Origin: Anastrepha obliqua
Lineage: Eukaryota > Arthropoda > Insecta > Diptera > Tephritidae
Direction: 5' to 3'
Assembly (NCBI RefSeq): GCF_027943255.1
Contig: NC_072897.1
Location: 22,320,044-22,384,043, forward strand
Length of the DNA: 64,000 nt
The translations under genes and the position numbers were made by a program. Below the pieces are notes generated by a model. It made no database searches and was not told the origin of the DNA. It worked only from the letters and a program-made list of their open reading frames with translations. How positions within the stretch are numbered: the stretch's first letter is position 1; every line of letters begins with the position of its first letter. Below, piece after piece: positions 40,828 to 52,239 of this stretch.

Positions 40828-43738
40828 GGAGGATGGTTCCATGTGTAGAAGCCCACGCAAGTGGGGAAAGTTACTGATCGCCATTCACTTGGGAGTGGCC
40901 AGGACGATTCTTCTACATATGGTTCAAGCAGCTCACAACGTCCGGGATTAGCCCACGTATCCTCTGTTTAGCTTCCGAACACCCGTTTGGGAGTGAGCTA
41001 ACGTGAGAAGGCGAAGTATCCCAGCAAAGCTGGTTGTGCGCTGGGTTTGGGACCCGCCACTTAAAAAGCCCCCCAATGAAAACAGCAACAAAGCCTCGGA
41101 TGAGAACTTTAAACACTGATGACGACCCCTGCAAACGAAATAAGGAACACGATTTGAGGGTATGCACCTGGAATGTCCGGTCCCTTAATGGGGAAGGTGC
41201 CTCTGCCCGGCTGGTTGATGTCCTCGTGAGAGTAAAGGCTGACATCACTGCCATTCAAGAGATGCGATGGACGGGGCAAGGTAAGAAATACATAGGACCT
41301 TGCGACGTCTACTACAGCTGCCATGTAAAGGAGCGCAAATTCGGTGTCGGATTTGTTGTGGGAGAGAGACTTCGTCGCCAAGTACTGTCGTTCACTCCGG
41401 TGGACGAGCGTCTCGCAATAATCCGCATCAAAGCGCGATTTTTTAACATCTCGCTAATTTGCGCCCACGCCCCGACGGAAGAGAAGGATGATGCGGCCAA
41501 AGATTCCTTCTAGGAGCGCGCGGAACGTTCCTATGAGCGCTGCCCCCGCCACGACATAAAAATCGTGCTTGGCGACTTCAACGCCAGGGTGGGCAAGGAG
41601 GGAATTTTTGGTCCCACAGTCGGAAAATTCAGCCTACACAACGAAACATCCGGTAACGGACAGAGGGTGATCGACTTCACCGGGGCCCGAAACATGGTAG
41701 TCTGCAGCACCAGATTCCAGCATAAAAAGATACACCAAGCTACCTGGCTGTCTCCTGATCGAAAAACGCGAAACCAGATCGATCATGTTGTGATAGATGG
41801 AAGACACGCTTCTGGTGTATTAGATGTACGTACGATCCGAGGAGCCAACATCGACTCGGATCATTACCTTGTTGCAGCCAAACTGCGCACACGCCCATGT
41901 GCAGCAAAAAACGTACATCTACCAACGCAAAGAATGTTCGACATCGAAAAGCTGCAATCACAACAGACAGCCAGAAGATTCGCCACTCGACTCTCACTCC
42001 TGCTCTCGGAGAGCACTGCCCAACACACCGGCATGCGCGAGCAATGGAGCAACATTTCTCGTTCCCTACGTACCGCCGCTGAAGAAGAAATCGGATTCCG
42101 GCGAGCCCGAAAAAACAATTGGTACGACGAGGAATGTCATGCTGCCGCCGAAAGAAAAGATGCCGCCTATAGAGCCACGCTACGATCGGGCGCAACGCGA
42201 GCCATGTGGGATCGCTACAGAGAGCTGAAAAAGGAAGAGAGACGTATTATCCGACAGAAGAAACGCGAGGCCGAAATACGTGAGTGCGAGGAGCTTGAGA
42301 TGCTGACCAATAGGAACAACGCCCGAAAATTCCACCAGAAAGTTCGGCGACTTACAGAAGGTTTTAAGACCGGGGCGTTTTCCTGTAAGAACAAAGACGG
42401 CGATCTGGTGACTGACGTACAGAGCAATCTTAAATTATGGAGGGAACACTTCTCGAACCTATTAAACAGATACAGCTGCGCATGTCACCGAGAAAGTGAA
42501 GATCCCGATACCCCAATCGTTGACGACGGAATTGTCGTTCCGCTACCCGACCATGACGAGGTGAGAATAGCAATATCACGGCTAAAGAACAACAAAGCCG
42601 CTGGCGCCGACGGACTGCCGGCTGAGCTATTCAAACATGGCGGCGAGGAGCTGGTAAGGTGCATGCATCAGCTCCTATGCAGAATATGGTCGGATGAAAG
42701 CATGCCTGCCGATTGGAATTTAAGTGTGCTCTGCCCAATCCATAAGAAGGGCGATCCTGCAATTTGTGCCAATTACCGCGGGATTAGTCTTCTAAATATC
42801 GCCTATAAGGTTCTAGCGAGCGTATTGTGTGAAAGGCTGAAGCCCACCGTCAACCAACTGATTGGACCTTATCAGTGTGGCTTCAGACCTGGAAAGTCTA
42901 CCATCGACCAAATATTTACAGTACACCAAATCTTGGAAAAGACCCATGAAAGGAGAATCGACACACACCATCTTTTCGTCGACTTCAAAGCTGCATTCGA
43001 CAGTACGGAAAGGAGTTACCTGTATGCCGCTATGTCTGAATTTGGTATCCCCGCAAAACTAATACGGCTATGTAAGATGACGTTGCTCAACACCAGCAGC
43101 GCCGTCAGAATTGGGAAGGACCTCTCCGAGCCGTTTGATACCAAACGAGGTTTCAGACAGGGTGACTCGCTGTCGTGTGACTTCTTTAACCTGATGTTGG
43201 AGAGCATCGTACGAGCCGCAGAACTTAATCGCTCAGGCACAATCTTTCCTCTCTCGACGAACAAAACTAACACTCTACAAGACTCTCATCATGCCCGTCC
43301 TGACGTATGGCGCAGAAGCTTGGACGATGACAACATCCGATGAAGCGACGCTTGGAGTGTTCGAGAGAAAGATTCTGCGTAAGATTTTTGGACCTTTGCA
43401 CGTTGGCAACGGCGAATATCGCAGGCGATGGAACGATGAGCTGTATGAGCTTTACGGCGACATAGACATAGCGCAGCGAATAAAGAACTGGCTGGGACAT
43501 GTCGTCCGAATGGACACAAACGCTCCGGCTTTGAAAGTATTCGATGCGGTACCAGCTGGTGGTAGCAGAGGAAGAGGAAGGCCTCCTCTGCGTTGGAAAG
43601 ATCTGGTGGAGAAGGACTTGGCTTCACTTGGTGTGTCCAACTGGCGCCGGTTAGCACGAGAAAGAAATGACTGGCGCGCTTTGTTAAGCTCGGCCAAAAT
43701 CGCGTAAGCGGTTATCGCGCCAATTAAGAAGAGAAGAA
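40828..43738 (+). mobile_element. RTE LINE, copy 2 (internally deleted)
   Basis: Inserted in LINE C with a 13-bp duplication GATAGAAGTAATG at 40815-40827 and 43739-43751. 5' end GGAGGATGGTTCC and 3' end CGCGCCAATTAAGAAGAG match copy 1 (335-3606). Very similar to copy 1 by eye over the whole length, but shorter by about 360 bp. Confidence 0.93.
41076..43707 (+). pseudogene. RTE endonuclease-RT, copy 2, defective
   Basis: Same protein as 363-3356 with three lesions. A TAG at 41512-41514 replaces the tyrosine of SFYERLER. About 360 bp are deleted after GTIF at 43245, which removes LLAYADDIDIIG, that is the catalytic YADD, and shifts the frame. A small 12-bp deletion occurs near 43487. Intact parts: CTWNVRSLNGEG, LGDFNARVG, FVDFKAAFDS, FRQGDSLSCD and, after the deletion, MPVLTYGAEAWTMTTSDE and the C-terminus to 43707. 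It cannot make active reverse transcriptase. Confidence 0.9.
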
Positions 43739-43751
43739 GATAGAAGTAATG

Positions 43752-45231
43752 ATTCCTCTTTTAAAGTTATTGTTTGCAGTGGAGGAGATTGTTGTTTCCT
43801 ATGGAAGAGAAAAAGATCTGGGTTTGCTGGATTCGCATTTAGTCCGCATTCGGTGCACCATTTTGACAGAATATTGATTGAGCATTGCATGAGCTCAGTG
43901 AGGATATTTAAGTGTTTGCCTGACACGCAGAGAGCAATATGCTTTGCATAGGCTATAACCTTGCAGCCTGCTTTTTCGAGATTTCGAAGCAAACTTTTTA
44001 CAGCGAGATTCCAGAGAAGGGGTGAAAGTACTCCACTTTGAGGAGTCCCTTTAACGGCGTACATTCTCATGCGGCTTAACCCAAGCTCTGAAGTGATTAT
44101 TCTATTTTGGAGCATTTGTTCGATCATCTTCCGGATGGAGTAATTAATACCCCATTTTGCAATATCCGACAAAATAGCTGTGGGTTCAATATTATTAAAA
44201 GCACCTTCTATGTCCATAAATGCGACAAGAGAGTACTCCTTATTGTGAAGGGGAATTTCCACTGTTTGCACCAGTGAGTGAAGTGCCGTTTCAGTCGATT
44301 TCCCTTTAGTGTAGGCGTGCTGTGCCTCAGAGATCAACTTAATATCAAGTTGGGTTTTGATTTGCTCATCTAAGACGTTTTCAAAAGCCTTTAAGCAAAC
44401 AGATGTTAGGCTAATGGGCCTGAAATCGTTTGGTTTGCAGTGCGAAGGTTCCCCGTTTTCGGAATGAATAGTACCTTCGATTTCTTCCAAATTGTCGGAA
44501 GGTAAGAGAGATTTAAACACTTGTTAAAGATACTTGTTAACCAAGGCAGCAGAATTTCTAGTCCTTCGTGAAGTTCTGCTGGAATGATGTTGTCAGGATC
44601 TGGTGATTTAAATTTTTTAGAACTTAGTACTCCTGTAGAGATGCTATTAGAGCTGATTAGATCTGATCTATTCCCATAATGACTCTGAAGAGTGCTGGGA
44701 AGTGCAGGTAAGCTGGCAACGCAGCCTGGAAAGTGAGATTCTAGAAGTATTCTAAGAGTGTGGTCAGTTAAAGTTGTCCAAGTTCCATCTTGAGTCATGA
44801 TAAAACTGGGAGAGACTGGGTTTGATGCAAGAATCTTGCGTAGTCTGCTTACTTCTGAAGTGTTCTCTAATTCTTGAGTGTATGATCGCCAGGATGTGCG
44901 TTTTGCACTTCTGTTAGCTTTCTTAAAGTCTTTGAGACATTGTCGATATTCTTCCCATTCGTCTGTTATTTTAGATTGGTTAAAGAGTTTCCGAGTTCGA
45001 TTGCGAAGTTCTGAGATTTCAGGAGTTCACCAAAAAGGTTTATGCTTACCTCCTGTTTTTGTCAGGGGACAAGATTGCCGTGCTGCGCTTTGACACGTCT
45101 TCGTTATTATGTTGACAGCGTTTTCGATATCATTTTTATTTGCCATTTCAAACTGCCTGATGTCAAGAAGTCTGTTGGCAAGATGTTCTTTATATTTGAT
45201 CCAATTCATACGTTTTTTGTTAAGGTACTTC
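43752..45231 (-). pseudogene. LINE C ORF2, reverse transcriptase part
   Basis: 45231-45027: MKYLNKKRMNWIKYKEHLAN and AARQSCPLTKTGGKHKPFW (linker). 44798-44406: MTQDGTWTTLTDHTLRILLE, FKSPDPDNIIPAELHEGLEI, LFIPKTGNL. 44460-43752: DFRPISLTSVCLKAFENVLD, AYTKGKSTETALHSLV, VAFMDIEGAFNNIEPTAIL, GTPQSGVLSPLLWNLAVKSL and KVIAYAKHIALCVSG. The catalytic YADD is changed to YAKH. Frameshifts at about 45000, 44800 and 44450. The RT is therefore non-functional. Confidence 0.82.
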
Positions 45232-45550
45232 ATGGCGGCGCCGTAGCCGAATGGGTTGGTGCGTGATTACCATTCGGAACTCACAGAGAGATCGTTGGTT
45301 CGAAGCTCGGTGAAAGCAAAATTAATAAAAAAACATTTTTCTAATAGCGGTCACCCCTCGGCAGGCAATGGCAAACCTCCGAGTGTATTTCTGCCATGAA
45401 AAAGCTCCTCATAAAAAATATCTGCCGCTCGGAGTCGGCTTGAAACTGTAGGTCCCTCCATTTGTGGAACAACATCAACACGCACACCACAAATAGGAGG
45501 AGGAGCTCGGCCAAGCACCTAACAGAAGTGTACGCGCCAATTATTTATTT
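45232..45550 (+). repeat. Complete tRNA-derived SINE with RTE-like tail
   Basis: About 315 bp. Head: GGCGGCGCCGTAGCCGAATG (box A), box B GTTCGAAGCTCGG. Body: TAATAGCGGTCACCCCTCGG, AAAGCTCCTCATAAA and GGTCCCTCCATTTGTGGAAC. 3' end: GAGGAGGAGCTCGGCCAA and TGTACGCGCCAATTATTTAT. The final motifs AGCTCGGCCAA and CGCGCCAATTA are also the last motifs of the RTE LINE (for example 43687-43725). Inserted within LINE C ORF2. Confidence 0.88.
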
Positions 45551-46260
45551 GTTTTATGGGTTTTGCCGTTTCGGCTTTTATAGTGAATGTTATATATTGG
45601 TGGTCGGAAAAAGAGTGCTGTTTATCAACGCTCCTGTACCAGTTGTGTACATGATTCGCTGGCAAGAGTAATATCGAGTACCTCTCTTCTAGACGAGTTA
45701 AGAAACGTAGGGACATCACCTCTATTACATATATCAAGCTTATTTGCTAGAATATAATCAAAGAGTTGCTCACCTCGTGTGTTGTTGTTTGTACTACCCC
45801 AAACAATATGATGTGTATTAGCGTCTGCTCCAAGAATGGTGCGTTTCTGGTTCAGATGCGCCGTATTGACGAGCCTTCTCACTGCTTCAGGAGGAGGCCC
45901 CTCCGCTGCGTCGTAAGGCATGTAAGCCGACACAATCCAAATCGGGCCGTGGACAGCTTCAACCTCTATGGCAGTGGTGTCAGCATTGCTAAAGGGAAGA
46001 AGAAAAGCATTAATACGTTTTCGAATGAGAATACAAGAGCGCGATCTGACGTTAGCCTCACCTTGGAACAAGGTGTAGTGCCTATCTTTCAGGCTGAATA
46101 CCTTGTAATTTGATATCCAAGGTTCTTGGATGAGAATGATGTCTTCTCTGAGGTCAGAGAGACGAAGAATGAGTGCTGCTGAGGCAGCCTTAGAGTGATG
46201 CAGATTAATCTGCAGCACCGTTAGATGAGCATTCAATGATTGTGGCGTTCGCGTCATCAC
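45551..46260 (-). pseudogene. LINE C ORF2, endonuclease domain
   Basis: Starts MMTRTPQSLNAHLTVLQINL at 46260, with LQINLHHSKAASAALIL, IILIQEPWISN, ILGADANTHHIVWGSTN and RGEQLFDYILAN; the end, HSFSDHQYITFTIKAE (about 45600-45640), is in another frame. It is cut by the SINE at 45550. Unlike LINEs A and B, ORF1 ends seven bases upstream with no overlap, perhaps because of a frameshift in ORF1. Confidence 0.82.
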
Positions 46261-46266
46261 CGCTAT

Positions 46267-46815
46267 CTAAAAGTTTATCCTCGACCTCGAGTTGAATATT
46301 GAATAAGTGTCCCACAAGTTCGCTGTTTGATGCCGAGTCGAAGCTTGTGAGAGAGGCTTATCGAAATGCATCTCGGGGGCCGCCGTACTCTCTTCGGTGG
46401 GTGCGAGGATATTTTTCGGCTGATAGATCCAGATGGTAGTGGTGATGAACCCGAACGCCACAATCCCCTTGTGGTCGTCCAGTGCTTGAACGCTTTCCTG
46501 GTCCAGGGACAGCGTGACATGTCTGGAGTTTCCTGAAGACTCTTCCCCCTTAACTACCCTCCAGTTTTCGGTGGGTAGGTTCGGATTTGCGATCTTAAGT
46601 AGCTCCAGGATGGTTTCCGGATCAGGTGGCACTAGAGGTATTCTTTCCCTGCCGCAGGGTTTGTTGGGAATTTCACTCTTATTGACGAGCTAGAGATTCA
46701 CCCCGGGCCATACCTCGCCGAGTCGGTCGAGGGCCTTGCCGTACAGGCTGACAGAGCGTTGATCTGAGCACGCGATCAACTTGACCCTTGCTTGGAACCA
46801 TCCCGCATCAGAGCA
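46267..46815 (-). pseudogene. LINE C ORF1 C-terminal part (DUF4780-like)
   Basis: Begins truncated at about 46815 (SDAGWFQARVKLIACSDQRS), has an internal stop at about 46690, then EIPNKPCGRERIPLVPPDPE, ILELLKIANPNLPTENWRVV and FGFITTTIWIYQPK, ending at 46267. Layout matches the C-terminal half of LINE A ORF1. The N-terminal half is absent. Confidence 0.75.
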
Positions 46816-47459
46816 GAGAGAAATTATGGCAGTTATGGCACGCGTGCAGTAACACTGCACAGCATGTTGTTCCCCCTATCATAGTTGTTGGTTGACGAGA
46901 ACTAGGCTGGTTCGCGAGTAAGCTTTTACCAAGGCTATGACCTACTTAACCACAGAAGATAACTGCGGCGTACTCTATCCACCACCTCTACCCTTTCACA
47001 ATAGATCAGCTCTGGTCGCAGTGCGTAATGGCCTTCTAATAATAATAATAATCCACCACCTGGGACGCGCCGCAATAGGTGCCCAATTAAAGGGTACATG
47101 GTCCTCATCTATTTTATTGTTATTTATCTCTCTATATTTCTTGTGATTCTTCCCCCCTCTTATTTCTCTAATGTGGCATAGTTTCTTCCACCTTCCAGTT
47201 CTATATCTTTTCTATTCTCATTTCATTTCTGTATATAATTTTCCTTTTTTGAACTTATTAGGTTCTGAATTTCTTTATACCTATCTTCCTGTATTTTGCC
47301 ATCCAAAAAGTCAATGGGTTTATTCCTGTGGTACTATGGACTCTATTGTTGTGGAAACCTATTATCCCTATCATTTTGTCTTCTATAGTTTCATTCCTAT
47401 TTCTTTCATCATTTCTTAGTAAACGTACTTACATAAGTGTTCGTTGAATGAATTGAATT
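46816..47459. other. Spacer, nothing recognised
   Basis: A (TAA)n run at 47037-47052 and T-rich sequence. Plus-strand open frames here (46937-47419) are short, T-rich and without motifs. Confidence 0.35.
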
Positions 47460-47627
47460 TCACAAGGTCGAGCCAAGGAGCACCAGGAGATTTGGTGGCT
47501 CCTAAAACACTCAGGCTAAAGAGCCAATTGAATTTGAAGCTCTGGAAAGGGGGTAGATAGTCAAGGAGGGAAGAAGAAAAGTATCAGAGAAAGAGATAGG
47601 AAGGAATAGAGACAGAGATAGAGATAG

Positions 47628-48261
47628 TTAGTCCTGTGAGAATTTTCCAGATACTTTGGCAAATCTGTAAATATTCCACAGTTTTAGAGAACGAATATTA
47701 CTCATTCTCATGACATCGGAACCCAATACTCGTAGCCTTGCTCTAGCAAAGGCAGGACACTCACAGCGAGAGTGCTCAGTGCTATCCGCCTCCTCCAAGC
47801 ATGACAGGCATACCGGGTCCTCGATGATTCCAATGGTGGTCATATGCTGACCCCATAGGTTGTATTCTCTAATGATGCCGACCATCAACCGAATATCTTT
47901 CCTTCTAAGTTTTAGTAGAAAGTTTGACAGTTTTCTGTTCGGACTTGTCACAAAACACTTTGCAGTTCTGCAGCGTTCCAGACCGGACCTTCGCTCTTAA
48001 TGTAGATTGCCTACATAACCGCTGATCCAATTCTTGATTCCTGCGGGACTGATTCCGATTATTGGCTCTGGCCCCTGTGGGGGCACCGCTGATCCACGGT
48101 TGGCCAATTCGTCGGCAATTTCGTTTCCTTGAACACCGAAGTGTCCCGGAACCCACCTGTTTTGTCTTGCGACAGAATTAAGCTTCTTCTTACATTCTTG
48201 AACAATCTTTGAGGTTTGCTTCGCGTTCTCCAGGGCCTTCAATGCAGCCTGACTGTCAGTG
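47628..48261 (-). pseudogene. LINE D RNase H and C-terminal zinc region
   Basis: 48261-47997: DSQAALKALENAKQTSKIVQ, WVPGHFGVQGNEIADELANR (RNase H end). 47951-47628: KLRRKDIRLMVGIIREYNLW and DPVCLSCLEEADSTEHSRCE (C-x2-C...H-x4-C zinc motif). Frame break between the two at about 47990. The 5' half of RNase H is displaced by the insertion upstream. Confidence 0.78.
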
Positions 48262-48490
48262 TTCGTTAATAGTATTGTAACCGTTCGATGTTTGCATTGG
48301 ATGTGCGATTGCTATTAGATGTAAAGTTTATTTCAATGTTCTCCGCTTTCAAAAATTCTTGCACCGGAATAGCCTTAAATCCGAATTCGTTATCCCCTAT
48401 AATTTTTTTACTTTGCCGTATGTATTTATAATTTGCAGTAATTGGTTTTAAACTCTGTCCAATTCCTTCCGTTAATTTGAAGGGCCATTG
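48262..48490 (-). pseudogene. Errantivirus integrase scrap inside LINE D
   Basis: Minus strand reads KKIIGDNEFGFKAIPVQEFL and AENIEINFTSNSNRTSNANI. The same block, IIGDNELGFKAAEIQKFLEK, lies in the integrase region of the errantivirus at about 56060-56125. The DN of GDNE carries the second catalytic aspartate of integrase. No LTR is attached, so it is a fragment. Confidence 0.7.
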
Positions 48491-48499
48491 CGAATTCAG

Positions 48500-48735
48500 A
48501 GAACATCATTCACTATCATCTTTAATAAATGTAGTGTTCCGCGCATATGTACATACATATTTATGCACCGAAGCAACCATGACATACCTCACGAGCATCG
48601 CCTTATCATATTTCAAGCAATAATTAGGGAGTAAATATCCTAATGATCAAATTCCTGCCTAACAAATGTTAAAACATTTCTCTGTTGCATATGCGTGTAC
48701 ATTGTGTTTCAGCCTGCTGATGGCCTTCAAGGTCT
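48500..48735. repeat. Dispersed repeat, third copy of the 7785/8055 family
   Basis: GAAGCAACCATGACATACCT and CTCACGAGCATCGCCTTATC, then CAATAATTAGGGAGTAAATA, match 8055-8165 closely. Confidence 0.7.
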
Positions 48736-50850
48736 TTCCTTGGATCTAGTGGTGGTAAACCAAACATAGCATCTAATTCCGGGCCTGAAGTAGTCGGAAA
48801 AGCTTCGGTGCAACAGATGGCCACAGTGCGTTGTAGTCTCTCCTGACTCCTATGAGAGAGATTCTACTCATCCAGAGCACTGATGCATAGGTGATAATAG
48901 GTCTTATCATAGCCGTGTAGATCCATAGGACCTTGCTAAGAGAAAGACCCCACGTTTTCCCAAAGACACCTTTGCACTGCCAGAAAGCTGTCAGTGCTTT
49001 GGATGTCTTTGTTTTAACGTGTGACTTCCAAAGAAGTTTACTATCAAGGATTACTCTAATATATTTGATTGCCTTGGATAGCGGGATTGGGATTCCTTTT
49101 AGCTTGGGTTGAACGAATTCATCAAGCTTCCTCCTTCTGGTGAAGAGGACAATACCAGTCTTGGTGGGACTTCCCGATAGCCCATTCGCACAGCACCAAG
49201 TGTCAATCCGATCCAGAGTTTTCTGCACTTTCCTGCAGATGTTCATAAGCGAAGGGCCTGTTACCAAGCAAGCAATATCGTCTGCATATCCTGAATCGTT
49301 TATAATGGTGAGTAGAGGATCGATTACCATGCACCAGAGCAATGGAGACATCACACCGCCTTGGGGCAACCACTATTAACCCCGGATGACACCAGCAGAT
49401 CTTCCTCTGCTTGTATCGAGACGATTCTTTGGGCCAGCAACGAACGAATCCAATTCACTAGCACCCAGTCTATGCCGTGCCTACTAGCAGAGCTACACAT
49501 ACTGTCAAAAGTGGCATTATCAAACGCCCCCTCTATGTCTAAAAAGATGCCCATTGCGTAGTCCCTCCTGTCGATGGCCAGCTCTACCCTGGCAACAAGG
49601 TTTTGCAGTGCCGACTCGCAGGATTTTCCACTTTGATAGGCATGCTGAAACGGAGACAGAGGGTGAGCCTTCAGCGACTTCTCACGTATGCGCAATTCTA
49701 CCAGTCGCTTGAGACTTTTCAGCATAAAAGAAGTCATGCTGATGGATCTTAAGCCTTTGGGGCTGGTGTAGTCGTCTCTTCCAACCTTTGGGATAAAGGC
49801 GACCCTCACCATCCTCCAAGAGCGTGGTATGTAGGCCCTTGACAGGCATGCAGAGAAGTTTTTCTTCAGGGCTACTGTCACGGACTCTGCGCCTTCCTTC
49901 AGCATGGCGGCCTATACATATGTCATTTGGGCCGGGCGACTTGTAGCCGCCAAAAGATTTAATGGCAAACCGAATGGCGGCCTCATTCACCACAGATCTG
50001 GCAACGTACCAGTAATGCCGAGAAGGTGTAGCAGTTCTGACAACCGCCTCTATCAATAAGGGCTGTTGCCGGCTGACGCTTATCTGATTACCAGGAAAGT
50101 GAGATTCCATCAGCAAGCTGAGGAACTTAAGGAACCGTCAGATTTCCTAAGTGACCCCTGCTTTGCAGTTGGGTCCCTTTTCAGGATCATAACCAATTTG
50201 GCCGTGTCACCCAGAGGTTCAATCAAGGAACGGGAGTCCGGTTAGGGAGAGGTTGAATTGGACAGGCTGACTCAAATCGTTCAGTTAGGGCAGCGTTGAG
50301 TTTCTCAACAGCCGCCTCAATGGTTAGTTCTCTTCGAAGTCTTGGTAGCATCAGGTCAAGGTCCCGCAACGCACCCCTAAACTACTGTCAGTCTGTTTTT
50401 CTGGGCATTTGTAGATCCTCGTCACACTGAAACTTAATGTACCTGTAGTCTGTGAGCCCTTGATATGTATGTCTAGGTAAGAGAACGCGATAAATTCGAA
50501 TAGTCGAGAGCCCCGCCCATTGCACTCGCTGCTGCCCCAGACTGTATGCTTGGCATTAGCATCGCAACTTAGGATAATACCAAGATTGCGAACTTCACGA
50601 GACTAGTGGTGGCCCTTCCAGAGCATCGTAAGGAAAATAAGCAGATGCAATCACAAACTCCGGTCCTCCGCGTCTACCTCTATAACACACCTCAGCCGCT
50701 ACTAGGTTTTGGCAACAGAATTGCTCAAGACCCGTCAAAGTGAGATGGGATTATACTATAAGATCGGTCCTAGGTCAACTCGAACCCCTGTCAAATAATA
50801 ACGTGACCCCTTTCAACGTGCTTAAGCCACAGAGGCGGCCCCTAAAGACC
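48736..50850 (-). pseudogene. LINE D endonuclease end and reverse transcriptase, broken
   Basis: 50560-50480: ECNGRGSRLFEFIAFSYLD (endonuclease end). 50116-49682: MLMESHFPGNQISVSRQQPL, FAIKSFGGYKSPGPNDI. 49905-49351: WRMVRVAFIPKVGRDDY, SISMTSFMLKSLKRLVELRI, GIFLDIEGAFDNATFDSM. 49369-48773: MPQGGVMSPLLWCMVIDPLL, DSGYADDIACLVTGPSLM (YADD intact), VILDSKLLWKSH, IRPIITYASVLWMSR. Frame changes at about 49900, 49700, 49360 and many stops at 50130-50850. Non-functional. Confidence 0.8.
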
Positions 50851-50878
50851 CATTGCTGTTGACTGTTGTTATGTCACA

Positions 50879-51066
50879 TACATTATTTGCTTCTAATCAC
50901 CGACAAATTCTTATCGACCGCTGCTAAATTTACATAATTCAGTCCCTAACTGTTAACTTTTGGTGAAACATGTGCCTGTGGTGATTAATCTTCGTGAAAC
51001 GAGTACCCCTCAAAATTCCACACGTTCCTGTCATTGAGACTTCTCTATACATTTACGTTCTCTTCA
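50879..51066. repeat. Dispersed repeats upstream of the errantivirus
   Basis: 50879-50946 matches 18104-18172; 50955-51062 matches 30050-30180. At 51067 errantivirus protease sequence begins, so the provirus is 5'-truncated here and this is not its LTR as far as I can see. Confidence 0.6.
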
Positions 51067-52235
51067 AATGCAGTAAACATAAACAGATATTTGGAAAATT
51101 TTTAGTCTCAGGCCTCACAGGGGAACTACCCCCTGTAATAATAAAAGGAAAACTTAAATTTATTGTGGACACTAGCGCCACACACTCTGTAGTTATTCCT
51201 GGCCTTTGTGATCCAAAATGGAAAATGAAACTCACAACAATAAACCTGAAAACTCTACAAAATAGAGTTAAAACTGTAACAATATACAAAGTACCACTAT
51301 TTGGAGAATTGGGAAATATTTACTTAATAGAATGCAAATTTCTTGAAACTTATGACGGACAATTGGGAAATGACGTATTAAAAAATTACAAAGTCATATT
51401 AGATTACGACAAAAATCAATTGATTATGAACAATAAAATTATTTCACTTAACTTTCTGGGTCTAAATACAATACTATAAAATTCATTACCAGTACCGAAC
51501 ACGGTTTGGTTCATGTAAAAATCTGTTATAATACCAAGAGGGAACTTATACTTAAAGAAGGGGTATATGATTCACAAAATTTTGCCGTAACTCTTGACAA
51601 CTGTCATCACTGCTCTGCTGTGATAAAACTAAGCCCTCAAGATTATTGTCCTCTAACTTACGAAAATTACTACATTTATGATGAAAAATTATACAATGAT
51701 TTCCCAAGGGATCCACCCTCCAATTATTCAATCAGAATGGGCCACATGAACTCTGTAGAACGTGAAAAATTCTGCAAATTAATAAAAAAATATGTGGATG
51801 TATTCTATGATTCCAATTCTAAGTTAACATTTACGAACGTTATTGAACATCGAATAAACACAGTCGATGATAAACCTATCTTTACAAAATCATATCGCTA
51901 CCCCTATATCGACAAACAAGAGGTACAGAAACAAATCCAATAGATGCTGAATAATAATATAATCCGACATCCTACTTCACAGTACTCAGCCCCTATTTTG
52001 ATCGTACCAAAAAAGGACGATGCAAATGGCGTGTCGTAATCGATATCGTAAACTGAATAACAAAACTTTTGACGAAAAATACCCCATCCCTAATATGGAA
52101 GAAATATTATATAAACCAGGTCGGTGTATGTATTTCACAACTCTTGACCTTGCTAAAAGCTTCCATAAAGTTGAAATAGACGATAGAGATATGCACAAAA
52201 CAGCATTCTCTGTGAAAGGAGGTGACTATGTATTT
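51067..52235 (+). pseudogene. Errantivirus protease and N-terminal reverse transcriptase
   Basis: The protease block GKLKFIVDTSATHSVVIPGL has the catalytic D-T-S and ends near 51479 with a stop. 51506-51943 carries the linker to RT (MGHMNSVEREKFCKLIKKYV, IEHRINTVDDKPIFTKSYRY). After a stop at 51943, RT continues: SQYSAPILIVPKKDD, NRYRKLNNKTFDEKYPIPNM, FTTLDLAKSFHKVEID, KTAFSVKGGDYVFL. It is broken by stops and cut at the TTAA (52236-52239) where piggyBac landed. Confidence 0.84.
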
Positions 52236-52239
52236 TTAA

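Larger units (their letters stand above)
39331..46815 (-). mobile_element. LINE C: RNase H LINE split by RTE copy 2 and a SINE
   Basis: Sense (minus) order: ORF1 (46815-46267), endonuclease (46260-45560), SINE insertion (45232-45550), RT linker and RT (45231-43752), RTE copy 2 (40828-43738) and then the RT thumb, RNase H and C-terminal zinc region (40827-39500), ending in a tail of five GGTT units at 39331-39350. The 5' end is truncated within ORF1 at about 46815. Frameshifts and a changed YADD show it is dead. Confidence 0.85.
47460..50850 (-). mobile_element. LINE D: RNase H LINE, split and decayed
   Basis: Minus strand from about 50850 (endonuclease end) through RT (50116-48773) to RNase H and C-terminal zinc motif (48261-47628) and a 3' region to about 47460. 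It is interrupted at 48262-48735 by an integrase scrap and a dispersed repeat. A different family from B and C by sequence. No TTAGG tail found. Confidence 0.78.

Noticed and set aside
46937..47419. Two plus-strand ORFs of 69 and 82 aa
   Set aside because: T-rich hydrophobic frames without family resemblance; probably chance.
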